This document shows positions 1 through 5,929 of a stretch of 7,300 nt of DNA, in pieces. Each line of letters opens with the position of its first letter. The stretch's first letter is position 1. The notes beneath the pieces were generated by a model. It ran no database searches. It saw only the letters and a program-made list of their open reading frames with translations, and had not been told where the DNA came from. Origin of the DNA: Candidatus Jordarchaeia archaeon (lineage in GTDB: Archaea; Asgardarchaeota; Jordiarchaeia; Jordiarchaeales; Freyrarchaeaceae). The stretch spans positions 5,313-12,612 of the forward strand of contig JAHAWR010000007.1 of the NCBI GenBank assembly GCA_018383835.1, in the 5' to 3' direction. Made by a program: the position numbers and the translations under genes.

Positions 1-653
1 TAAACCCTATGTATATGGAAGAGCCTTCTAAGATCAACTCTTACCCATCCGATCTCTGGGTTGAAGCCGTCAAGGCTCCTCTCGTTGCAGTCCCATGCAA
101 TCACTCCTCTTTCCTCAACTCTCCGCTTAAACCTGAAAGTAATGACCAGAAACTTCTCGGTGAGGATTAGTTCCCCCATCTCCCCCTTAGCCCTGCTCCA
201 GAACCAAGCATTCGAGACATCGAAAACCAAATACCCTTCAAACGGTTTAACGCTTATCTTGATCTTACCGTTCTTGTAGGAGTACAGTGTTTCCTTCACT
301 CTAACAAACTTCTTCTTCACGACTGGCTTCGCTCTAGTTCTTCTCCCCTTCAAGTAGTTCCTCCTCCAAGACTTTAGTTGAGTATGCTTGCTTGATTGCG
401 GAGTCAGCGTAGTGGGCGCAGAAATCCCAGTTTCTAAGTAAAGAGTTTCTTAGGTTGCGCTTGAATTCGCTGCTCTTCGGAATTATCGGAATCAACCTTT
501 TCCTCTCGTGACCTTTTCCTTCCAAGTTGTGTTTTTCCAGGTCTCGTCGATCGCTCTTTGCAATAGCCACCTGTAAGCCTCTAAGAACCATTTAACGTCG
601 CAATTATGCTTTACTTTGTAGGATCTAACTTGGTATGAGCTTTCTGACACCAC
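1..653 (-). pseudogene. tnpB: tnpB (RNA-guided nuclease of IS607/IS605 elements), two frameshifts, C-terminus outside window
   Basis: TnpB is an RNA-guided RuvC-type nuclease carried by IS200/IS605 and IS607 elements. Reading across two frame changes gives a continuous TnpB. From the start to about 510 it reads VSESSYQVRSYKVKHNCDV and on through EAYRWLLQRAIDETWKN; from about 510 to 378, PIIPKSSEFKRNLRNSLLRN through HYADSAIKQAY; from about 376 to base 1, RRNYLKGRRTRAKPVVKKKF, NAWFWSRAKGEMGEL and WDCNERSLDGFNPEIG. The Asp of WDCNE (codon 92-90, about residue 187) fits the first RuvC catalytic acid. The first shift lies near a GGAAAAGG run (about 505-515), the second near 376-381, consistent with a loss of two bases or gain of one. 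GTG at 653 or 650 follows AAGGAGG (666-660) by 6 or 9 bases and overlaps the tnpA end, as usual in IS607. The last RuvC acids and the zinc finger would lie beyond base 1. Confidence 0.88.
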
Positions 654-842
654 TAACAACCTCCTTATACCTATGGCTCCTCATCGTAGAGTTTTCCAGC
701 GAAGTGCGAAGCAATGGTTATCAGTTCGTCGGCAACCCCCAGTTCTAATACATCTTATTTGTCTGTTTCATTGTTGGATTGTCCGTGTGGTGGCTGCAAG
801 GAGCTTCTTGGCTTCTTTAAGCGTGTAGAGTCCCTCACTCAT
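625..842 (-). pseudogene. tnpA: tnpA (IS607 serine recombinase) remnant with the catalytic domain deleted
   Basis: The ATG at 842 opens MSEGLYTLKEAKKLLAATTR, then TIQQ and an in-frame TGA where IS607 recombinases have Trp (RTIQRW-D). The frame resumes as NRQIRCIRTGGCRR, matching the helix-turn-helix and the following IR-TPGGRRR stretch of the family with small losses. From about 733 another frame reads ADELITIASHFAGKLY, and from 684 a third reads MRSHRYKEVVSGVRKLIPS to a TAG at 627-625; these match the C-terminal tail of IS607 TnpA. The family is about 190-210 residues, but only about 70 codons remain, so the catalytic Ser domain between about 733 and 740 is gone. The 3' end overlaps the tnpB start by roughly 26-29 bases, the ancestral arrangement. 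Confidence 0.85.
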
Positions 843-866
843 CAGTAACTTATCTATACTTACAAC

Positions 867-874
867 TATTTAAA
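867..874 (-). promoter_or_regulatory. TATA box of the IS607 element
   Basis: On the minus strand TTTAAATA is preceded by a purine-rich GGAAGG (BRE-like) and is centred about 28 bases before the tnpA ATG. This is the archaeal spacing for a leaderless or nearly leaderless transcript, and agrees with the weak ribosome-binding site before that ATG. Confidence 0.6.
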
Positions 875-889
875 CCTTCCTACTCGGAA

Positions 890-1159
890 ACTGCTAACTA
901 CGGCGCCACTAAGAGGGGGCTTGAGTGCGATGGTGGGTTGCCACCGCCCAGGATTTTGCATACTATTAGCCTCTGACCGCTACCGCTCCCCTAAACCACC
1001 TTGAGTTCACCCTTTCACCCAACTAGTTTTAGGTTGCCTGCGCTTGAAGCGTGTTACGCATTTTCCGCGTATTTGTGAGGGTGCACGCCGCAGCGTGGAT
1101 GCCTATTCGCTGTTCTTGAGTTGCCGGTAGCGGTAGTTGCACGTGTGGGCGGGAAGGAT
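890..1159. other. Gene-free stretch rich in inverted repeats; candidate structured RNA or element end
   Basis: No convincing reading frame is present on either strand. Complementary segments are frequent. ACCGCTACCG (976-985) pairs with CGGTAGCGGT (1125-1134) over 10 bp. Inside it are CCTAAA (990-995) with TTTAGG (1028-1033), TACGC (1055-1059) with GCGTA (1067-1071) around a 7-base loop, and CACGC (1084-1088) with GCGTG (1093-1097) around CGCA. Outside it GGTGG (932-936) pairs with CCACC (941-945) around GTTG. Together they would draw a closing helix with branch hairpins. I looked for RNase P and SRP RNA signatures and for tRNA arms and found none. It could equally be debris from the neighbouring IS element. 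Confidence 0.4.
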
Positions 1160-1564
1160 CTACGTTTCTATCTTGCTCAGCCACCTTGACTTTTTAACAG
1201 CCTCCGGGCTTACCTCAACCACCTTTCCGTCAGCGATTACGAGGTGGACCACTGGGATCTCGGTTCCGGATATTCTGAGGGCTTCTTGGACTGCGTAGTG
1301 CAGCTGGACGCAGTGGGGTGAGCCATCTATTGTGAGCACGGTCACTGACGTCGGGTGAGCCTTCAGCTTGAACATGTACGCCAGCTTGTAGACGAGCATG
1401 TTCATATGTTCAGCCTCCAAGCACGCTGATAGTGTGGTGCGCTCCATTGAAGCCTCCCTGAAGGCTTCAGGGTGCTCTGCTGGTATGCAGGAACCATAAA
1501 TAAGGACATCTCTTCCCTGAACTAAGCGGCTTCCAGCGTTAGTCTCAGCGAGCCTCCCGCTCAT
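1160..1564 (-). CDS. Conserved-looking 134-residue Cys/His protein of unknown function
   Basis: I do not recognise the family. The 134-residue protein looks soluble, with no signal peptide or membrane segment. It has an N-terminal beta strand (VLIYGSC, residues 20-26), a helical middle with C48 and H53, then a strand-turn-helix SVTVLTIDGSPHCVQLHYAV (73-92) with H84, C85 and H89, and a closing strand pair (VVHLVIADGKVVEVS) before a basic helix. The DGSPHCVQLH motif and scattered Cys/His suggest a metal, iron-sulfur or thiol function, but that is inference. The start at 1564 is chosen over the ATG at 1585 because a GGGAGGG sits 7 bases before it, and the seven residues added by the longer form look unstructured. 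It is divergent from the small gene at 1602, and its end faces the IS remnant with no visible terminator. Confidence 0.8.
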   Translation of the reverse strand: MSGRLAETNAGSRLVQGRDVLIYGSCIPAEHPEAFREASMERTTLSACLEAEHMNMLVYKLAYMFKLKAHPTSVTVLTIDGSPHCVQLHYAVQEALRISGTEIPVVHLVIADGKVVEVSPEAVKKSRWLSKIET

Positions 1565-1571
1565 GCAATAA

Positions 1572-1578
1572 CCCTCCC
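1572..1578 (-). promoter_or_regulatory. Ribosome-binding site GGGAGGG deciding the start at 1564
   Basis: GGGAGGG ends 7 bases before the ATG at 1564. It lies inside the N-terminal extension that an ATG at 1585 would imply, which argues for the shorter protein. Confidence 0.65.
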
Positions 1579-1601
1579 TTCTCAAAGCTTATTAGCCGCG
1601 A

Positions 1602-1886
1602 ATGCCCTTAACTATGTTTTGGACGACGAGGGAGGTGGCGGGAACGTCCGAGGAAATTAGAGTTAGGTGCGTGCTTAAGGGGAGCCCGTGCAGCGCCGTT
1701 AAGGTGTCGTCGGAGAGAGGGGAGGTTACCATCGATCCGAGAGCCTGCCTCCAGTGCGAACTGATTAGAAGGGGGGAGAAGCTGCCAGTTCCAGTATTCG
1801 TGGTTCAGCCGCCTCACCTACCGGCCGCTAGAATGCTACCTGAAATCCTGCCGGCGAAACCTCCACTAGGCATAAGCACGCGTTAA
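1602..1886 (+). CDS. Small Cys-containing hypothetical protein, ferredoxin-like stretch
   Basis: The frame encodes 94 residues with codon use like the neighbouring genes (AGA/AGG, GAG, AAG), so it is probably real. Residues 20-52 hold C23, C30, C49 and C52. The run GSPCSAVKVSSERGEVTIDP followed by RACLQC resembles the middle of a 2[4Fe-4S] ferredoxin (CP..AI.V....V.ID...C..C), but the Cys expected after CLQCE are replaced (LIRRGEKLP), so at most one four-Cys site remains; a zinc or single-cluster site is possible. The C-terminal 25 residues are Pro-rich and low in complexity. No clear ribosome-binding site precedes 1602. A start at ATG 1614 or GTG 1635 (within AGGGAGGTG) cannot be excluded. 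It lies head to head with the 134-residue gene, so the two may share a control region. Function unknown. Confidence 0.5.
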   Translation: MPLTMFWTTREVAGTSEEIRVRCVLKGSPCSAVKVSSERGEVTIDPRACLQCELIRRGEKLPVPVFVVQPPHLPAARMLPEILPAKPPLGISTR

Positions 1887-1902
1887 TAAAGTCATGGAAC
1901 GA

Positions 1903-1920
1903 GAAAAAGGGGAAAAAATA
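1903..1920 (-). terminator. T-rich terminator-like tract after the membrane protein gene
   Basis: On the minus strand, 24-41 bases past the stop of the 1944-2414 gene, the sequence reads TATTTTTT, CCCC, TTTTT. Archaeal transcription ends at such U tracts without needing a hairpin. Confidence 0.5.
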
Positions 1921-1943
1921 TTATGGGAATCGTGGCTCAGCGG

Positions 1944-2414
1944 TTACTTTTTAGCCAGTATGTATGATAGGACTCCACCTATGAGGGCGAGCATTGCCCC
2001 CACATTGAATAGTACGAGGAAGCCTATTAACCCTAGGATTAGGCAGATTGCGCCCCCAGCCTTCATCCCCTTCCAGCTCATTAGTCCGCCGACGATTATC
2101 AGGATTCCGAGTATCACTAGGCTTATGCCGTAGGTGTATATTCCGCCGCTTATGGTTCCCATTATGCTGGGAAGGTATCCGAGGAATATTGTAAGGTTGC
2201 TTATGATTAAGTTTAGAAGCGGCAGAGCCGTGACTATTGGGGTAAAGGCTTCAGGGTTGATCACGTATGCAGCGATCGTAGACATTATTGCGTTGTTTAT
2301 AGCTGAAGGTATCGGCAGTACCAGGGCACCTACGCCTAGAGCGTATATTCCGCCGATCACTGACAATATCGACCACGCTGAAAGTATCTCCTTCTCGGAA
2401 ACTGTCTCAGACAA
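1944..2414 (-). CDS. Small multi-pass membrane protein, function unknown
   Basis: This 156-residue protein has a short acidic N-terminus (MSETVSEKE) and about four to five hydrophobic segments at roughly residues 12-34, 62-81, 92-111, 117-136 and 137-153, ending in the cytosolic-type tail LAKK. Gly-rich helices, with GG pairs at 21-22, 109-110, 120-121 and 146-147, resemble the many small uncharacterised archaeal integral membrane proteins. No charged or catalytic residues lie within the membrane. The start is a TTG at 2414, set by a GGAGG 8 bases upstream; the ATG at 2434 is in another frame. It has its own promoter (TATA 2475-2482) and terminator-like tract, so it appears monocistronic. I see no link to the flanking genes. 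Confidence 0.8.
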   Translation of the reverse strand: MSETVSEKEILSAWSILSVIGGIYALGVGALVLPIPSAINNAIMSTIAAYVINPEAFTPIVTALPLLNLIISNLTIFLGYLPSIMGTISGGIYTYGISLVILGILIIVGGLMSWKGMKAGGAICLILGLIGFLVLFNVGAMLALIGGVLSYILAKK

Positions 2415-2422
2415 CGCCTACT

Positions 2423-2427
2423 CCTCC
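2423..2427 (-). promoter_or_regulatory. Ribosome-binding site GGAGG fixing a TTG start
   Basis: GGAGG followed by an 8-base spacer precedes the TTG at 2414. No in-frame ATG lies at a suitable distance, so the TTG start is supported. Confidence 0.65.
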
Positions 2428-2439
2428 AACCCATGAATT

Positions 2440-2456
2440 CTTCTCCCGAAGAGAAG
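2440..2456. repeat. Short hairpin in the leader of the membrane protein gene
   Basis: CTTCTC (2440-2445) and GAGAAG (2451-2456) form a perfect 6-bp stem with a 5-base loop. It would sit near the 5' end of the mRNA starting from the TATA box at 2475-2482, or act as a small operator. Weak on its own. Confidence 0.4.
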
Positions 2457-2474
2457 TATCTTCCCTCCCACTTG

Positions 2475-2482
2475 TTATAAAT
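2475..2482 (-). promoter_or_regulatory. TATA box for the membrane protein gene
   Basis: The minus strand reads ATTTATAA, centred about 64 bases before the TTG start. Transcription would begin near 2452, giving a leader of roughly 38 bases containing the hairpin and the GGAGG. Confidence 0.55.
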
Positions 2483-2567
2483 TTTTCCCATCATTTCAGT
2501 ATTTGAAAACGAGTTTTAGACGGGATACCTTTGGTAGAGTAGAGGGCTAACCACTTGGTGAACTACA

Positions 2568-2786
2568 ATGAAGCTACTCCGCCTTCAAGGCATAATAACA
2601 TTTTATCCCAGCTACCCTGATAGAAGAAAACCCCAACCACAATTTTATGCTTCTAGACTGGAGGCGGCGGAAATCAAGAGCGTACCCCGGCTGGCTAACT
2701 CTTCAGCTGTGAAGGTCGCCTCAACCGCTAAAGTTAACAAGAAGGAAGCCGAAAAGTGGGTACGGAGCAACTACCGCTACTTCTAG
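2568..2786 (+). CDS. Doubtful short ORF, 72 residues, basic
   Basis: The ATG opens MKLLRLQGIITFYPSYPDRR and the frame closes with KKEAEKWVRSNYRYF. The product is basic and matches nothing I recognise. The ribosome-binding site is weak (GGTGAA 12 bases upstream) and no convincing TATA box is seen. After the stop the same frame stays largely open, interrupted by three stops, up to 2970 (IGDEATEITLVE, later EKEHLLYHVVTSAPPKRFAF), so this may be the first part of a decayed gene rather than a small protein. It could also be a chance ORF. Confidence 0.25.
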   Translation: MKLLRLQGIITFYPSYPDRRKPQPQFYASRLEAAEIKSVPRLANSSAVKVASTAKVNKKEAEKWVRSNYRYF

Positions 2787-3116
2787 ACGTAAATAGGTGA
2801 CGAGGCCACAGAAATCACGTTAGTTGAATAGGGAGTAATTACAAAAACCGAGAAGGAACATCTTCTGTACCATGTTGTGACGAGTGCACCCCCCAAGCGA
2901 TTCGCGTTTAGGAGAGCTGTACATTTTTCTGAAGTTTATGTGGTCAATTTCTTCCGGTTTTTCCGCGTATAATGCTTCCATTTTTTAATCATTTATTGTT
3001 AACGGTATGTTTACTCGTCGCTGGGAACTGCTTAAAAGTAAGCTGTGTCATGGTTGCATTGCTTTTCACTTTTGGTCGGCTGTTTGTTCCCTCGGCTAGT
3101 TGTGAACCGAAAAAGC
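2787..3116. other. Intergenic stretch without a supported gene
   Basis: Only short open segments are present, with no start signal and no family resemblance. The frame of the 2568 ORF continues to 2970 with stops at 2784, 2790 and 2829, which could be gene decay. AT-rich runs near 2955-3000 could hold promoter elements but no gene follows them. No tRNA-like arms were found. Confidence 0.5.
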
Positions 3117-3124
3117 CTTATATC
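3117..3124 (+). promoter_or_regulatory. Putative TATA box ahead of the transporter gene
   Basis: CTTATATC follows an A-rich AAAAAGC that could be a BRE. Transcription would begin near 3147, giving a leader of about 280 bases before the transporter start at 3430. I see no nearer TATA box for that gene. Confidence 0.45.
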
Positions 3125-3146
3125 CGAACTCTTGATTACTGGGGCA

Positions 3147-3429
3147 GGTAGCCAATCGCATGGTGAAAGACGAGAGACCTTGGCTTCGCAAAGAATCACT
3201 CCGGGTGGCTACAGGGGGAATCGCTCATTTGATAAACGTTTTCAAGGACGGTACTCTTCCATCCTCACGGCCGAATAGTGTGCACGAGCAAGAAGCCGGG
3301 CATTTTCTTTTTTGGCACATTCAGCGACTGAGGGGTGAGCGGCTTCATCAATTTACCGCGCTACCCTCTTTTGTCCTGTATTGCTTGTCGGTGGAATTTC
3401 TGATGCCCCGCAAGTGGGGGGGGTGATGG
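3147..3429 (+). other. Probable long leader of the transporter mRNA; competing stems near its start
   Basis: The region has no convincing gene although two short frames overlap in it. At its 5' end GTAGCCA (3148-3154) can pair with TGGCTAC (3206-3212) over 7 bp, while AGCCAA (3150-3155) can instead pair with TTGGCT (3180-3185) over 6 bp. The two stems exclude each other, as in switch-like leaders, but no known riboswitch consensus (fluoride, TPP, guanidine) is recognisable. The end carries GGTGAT (3422-3427), complementary to the 3' end of 16S rRNA, just before the TTG start. Regulation is inference only. Confidence 0.35.
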
Positions 3430-4742
3430 TTGCATGTAAGTATTTCTGTGATAGTTTTATTTGTTGTATTTGTTTTGATTGCTATTCGAGGGATAGGTAG
3501 GATTAGACTTAAGATTTGGCAGATTATGCTTAGCGGGGCGGTGGCTGTACTACTGGCTCAGGAAATTTCTCCAGTGAAGGCTTTGGAAGCAATAAACGCG
3601 GATGTGATGCTGTTCCTGTTTGGAATGTTTATTGTTGGTGAGGCCCTTTATGCTAGTGGCTACCTCTTCCACTTTTCCTACAGGCTTTTCAAGAAAGCCA
3701 AAAACGTGGATGCTCTGGTACTTATGATTCTTTTCAGTATAGGTTTACTCTCCGCCTTTCTGATGAACGACACTCTGGCCATAATTGGCACCCCCCTAGT
3801 GCTGCATTTTGCAAAGAAGTACAATATCTCTCCAAAGCTTCTACTCTTATCCCTAGCCTTTGCGGTGACCATTGGCAGTGTAATGAGCCCTATAGGGACC
3901 CCCAAAATCTCTTAATCGCCATAGGAGGCAACATCAAGAACCCCTTCATCGAATTTTTCAGATATCTAACCGTCCCCACAATAATTAACCTCTTCATCGC
4001 CTACATTGTACTGAAAATGTTTTACAAAAACCAGTTTGGCAAAAGTTTAGGGGATCAGAGCCAGGAACCCGTAAATGACGAGAGGCTGGCGCTCCTATCA
4101 AAAGTCTCCTTGATCTTGATCGTTACCATGGTCATCATAAAAATTTCTCTAGTATTTCTGGGATGGGCTGTGGAGTTTAGATTAACCTACATTGCCCTAG
4201 TATCTGCGGCACCTATAATCATATTTAGTAAAAGGAGATTTGAAATATTGAAAAGCATTGACTGGTACACTCTGATATTCTTTGCTTCAATGTTCGTCCT
4301 TATGGAGAGCGTGTGGGATTCAGGGTTCTTCCAATCCTTCATAGGGTTCAATCCCGGCATAACATCTATCCCCACGATACTGGTAACCAGCGTCATAGTG
4401 AGCCAGATGATTTCCAATGTGCCCTTCGTGGCCCTCTACCTGCCCCTTCTATCCTACTACAACCTTTTCCTAAGCCAAATACTCAATATGCCCTACCTAT
4501 CCCTCTTTCCACAGCTCCTAGAAGTCTTCGGCGGCACATCCACAACCCAACTGGTCGCCCTCGCTGCAGGAAGCACCATCGCTGGAAACCTAACCATACT
4601 GGGAGCCGCCAGCAACGTAATAATTATCCAAAACGCGGAGAAAAATGGGGAAACACTCACATTTTTCGAGTTTACCAAAGTAGGGGTCCCACTCACCCTT
4701 ATTAACATAGTTGTTTATTGGATTTTCTTATCCCTCCTCTAG
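3430..4742 (+). pseudogene. ArsB/NhaD/SLC13-type ion transporter, split by one frameshift in the NPQN motif
   Basis: Joined across one frame change this gives a transporter of about 437 residues, the full length of the ArsB/NhaD/citrate-transporter (IT) superfamily, in the plasma membrane with two inverted halves. The first half (161 residues) has about four to five membrane segments, the DVMLFLFGMFIVGEAL helix, and the FLMNDTLAIIGTP hairpin with its Asn-Asp. It ends VMSPIGTPKIS-stop. The expected text SPIGNPQNLLIAIGG appears if one A is restored at 3898 (GGGACCCCC for GGGAACCCCC). The second half has the matching SQMISNVPFVALYLPLL hairpin and the closing GNLTILGAASNVIIIQNAEK signature. The substrate (arsenite, Na+/H+, a carboxylate) cannot be told. 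The start is a TTG preceded closely by GGTGAT. Apart from this one base the gene looks intact, so a sequencing error is as likely as true decay. Confidence 0.85.
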
Positions 4743-4743
4743 G

Positions 4744-4788
4744 GTTCTGAGCTACGTAGTCTTTGGTAAGGCTTACGTAGCTCAGAAC
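4744..4788. repeat. Perfect 15-bp inverted repeat (long hairpin) just after the transporter stop
   Basis: GTTCTGAGCTACGTA (4744-4758) and its exact complement TACGTAGCTCAGAAC (4774-4788) flank 15 bases. With a one-base bulge the stem continues through GTCTT/AAGGC (one G-U pair) to a TGGT loop. It begins two bases past the stop codon. No T run follows directly, so it is not a typical archaeal terminator; it could stabilise the mRNA 3' end, serve as a protein-binding or recombination site, or be a transposon end. Each arm also contains the self-complementary CTACGTAG. Confidence 0.85.
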
Positions 4789-5090
4789 ACTTTGTAAGGA
4801 AATACTCCGCCAGTTACTAAGAGAATAGTATCAGGACTCTTAGATAGTAGTAATTTGAGGCTCCGTCTTTCCATTTAGATTTTATGTTACCGGGTGGCTT
4901 CAATCTTCTTCCCCCTAAAAATTTGCTGGCCGCTCTTCCCTTCTCTTTGCGCTTTATTGAGGTGTCAATAACTTTTCTTAAACAAGATTATAGTCGAAAT
5001 CATCATAACATATTGATAAAGCTCCTCCGCCCAACAAATTGGTGGGCGAGTCGAAAGCAGAATTTGTTTTGCTCCTTCTGTGGTGGCGAA
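4789..5090. other. Convergent intergenic region, no supported gene; one GC-rich hairpin at 5028-5048
   Basis: This separates the ends of the transporter (plus) and the ATPase gene (minus). CGCCCA (5028-5033) pairs with TGGGCG (5043-5048) around a 9-base loop, and would lie 43-63 bases past the ATPase stop in its mRNA. An 82-codon plus frame (4884-5132) contains FCSFCGGEL but overlaps the end of the ATPase gene and has no start signal, so it is not annotated. Confidence 0.5.
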
Positions 5091-5885
5091 TTAGCTTTGC
5101 TTAATTTTGAGTATGGCTTCTTTCGCTTCTAGGGCTGCTCCCAGTGCGCCTATTATTTGGGGCTCTTTGGGCACCGAAATTTTTGTGTTTAATTTGTTTT
5201 CCAAGAGCTTGACTATGCCTCTGTTTTTTGCGACTCCACCAGTCATTATTACTTCTTCCTTTAATCCTATTCTTTTGACCATGGTTGCTATTCGTTCAGA
5301 AATGGAGTGGCATAGTCCCGCCGCAATGTTTTCCCTTCTCTCACCCTTTGCCAGTAGGCTTATTACTTCGGATTCCGCAAAGACTGTACACATGTTGGAA
5401 ATTTTTGAGGGGTTTTCCGAGTTGATCACGGCTTGAGACATTTCTTCATAGTTCATGTCTAGTGTTCTCATCATGACCTCTAGGAATCTTCCAGTTCCTG
5501 CGGCGCACCTATCATTCATTTGGAAGTCTACTACTCGGCCCTTCTCATCGATTGAGATGACTTTGCTGTCCTGACCCCCCACATCAATCACGGTGCGAGC
5601 ACGATTATTTGTAAAGAATGCTCCTTTAGCGTGGCAGGTTATTTCTGTCACTCGAGAATTTGCAAAGGGAGCATTTATTCTTCCGTAGCCAGTAGCTACA
5701 GTATAAACCACATCTTTGGGGTTAATTCCCGCCTTCTCGCAGGCTTCACCAATTGCCCTTATGCCGGAATATTGAGGATTAAATCCGGTGGAGAGTATTG
5801 CGTACCCCACTATCTGAGAATCTTTCAGAACCACAGCCTTGGTCGACGCTGAACCTATATCGAGCCCTACGACCACGGCATCCAT
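5091..5885 (-). CDS. ATPase reductase component (HgdC/YjiL/DCCP-R type, BadF/BadG/BcrA/BcrD family)
   Basis: The protein is a homodimeric ASKHA-fold ATPase with one [4Fe-4S] cluster between subunits; on ATP hydrolysis it injects a low-potential electron into its partner. The 264 residues show the phosphate-1 loop GLDIGSASTK (7-16), DVGGQD (101-106), TGGVAKN (215-221) and a closing GALGAALEA (256-264). Cluster ligands are C127 in NDRCAAGTGRFLE and C166 in SNMCTVFAESEVISLLAKG, one per half of the bridging helix pair. With the ATG at 5885 as residue 1 these fall, from memory, on the same numbers as in Acidaminococcus fermentans HgdC, so I prefer it to the TTG at 5915, which adds 10 unlike residues. 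It starts 44 bases after the upstream gene's stop and is surely co-transcribed. All key residues are present. Family certain; the specific partner is inferred from adjacency. Confidence 0.95.
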   Translation of the reverse strand: MDAVVVGLDIGSASTKAVVLKDSQIVGYAILSTGFNPQYSGIRAIGEACEKAGINPKDVVYTVATGYGRINAPFANSRVTEITCHAKGAFFTNNRARTVIDVGGQDSKVISIDEKGRVVDFQMNDRCAAGTGRFLEVMMRTLDMNYEEMSQAVINSENPSKISNMCTVFAESEVISLLAKGERRENIAAGLCHSISERIATMVKRIGLKEEVIMTGGVAKNRGIVKLLENKLNTKISVPKEPQIIGALGAALEAKEAILKIKQS

Positions 5886-5929
5886 TAGCGTCCCACTGAA
5901 AAAACTATCTGGCAATTAAAAAAGTATTT

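Larger units (their letters stand above)
1..842 (-). mobile_element. Decayed IS607-family element (tnpA-tnpB), left part cut by window edge
   Basis: Two overlapping minus-strand reading frames have the order and content of an IS607 element: a serine-recombinase tnpA with an N-terminal helix-turn-helix, then tnpB. Both are broken: tnpA by an internal deletion, an in-frame TGA and at least one frameshift, tnpB by two frameshifts. The copy cannot encode a working recombinase. The tnpB end and the downstream element end lie outside the window, and I could not place the end upstream of tnpA; IS607 elements generate no target duplication, so there is no repeat to look for. Seen: frames and motifs. 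Known: IS607 gene order. Inferred: the element is dead. Confidence 0.85.

Noticed and set aside
900..1140. RNase P RNA, SRP RNA or tRNA in the inverted-repeat block
   Set aside because: None of the conserved segments I know for these RNAs, nor a T-arm or anticodon arm, could be found on either strand.
3160..3426. 88-codon plus frame just before the transporter
   Set aside because: No family resemblance, composition unlike the neighbouring proteins, only a weak ribosome-binding site; it overlaps another equally unconvincing frame (3045-3278). More likely leader sequence.
3050..3435. Ten-base direct repeat ATGGTTGCAT at 3050 and 3426
   Set aside because: Repeats of this length are expected by chance in 7 kb, and neither copy lies in a telling place beyond the transporter start.
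4313..4705. 130-codon frame inside the transporter gene
   Set aside because: It is an overlapping frame of the transporter, whose own frame shows clear family signatures.
4884..5132. 82-codon frame containing FCSFCGGEL, which looks like half a zinc ribbon
   Set aside because: Only one CxxC, no start signal, and its end overlaps the well-supported ATPase gene on the other strand.
5886..5915. TTG at 5915 as start of the ATPase
   Set aside because: It adds ten residues foreign to the family; the ATG at 5885 puts the cluster cysteines at 127 and 166, as in HgdC.
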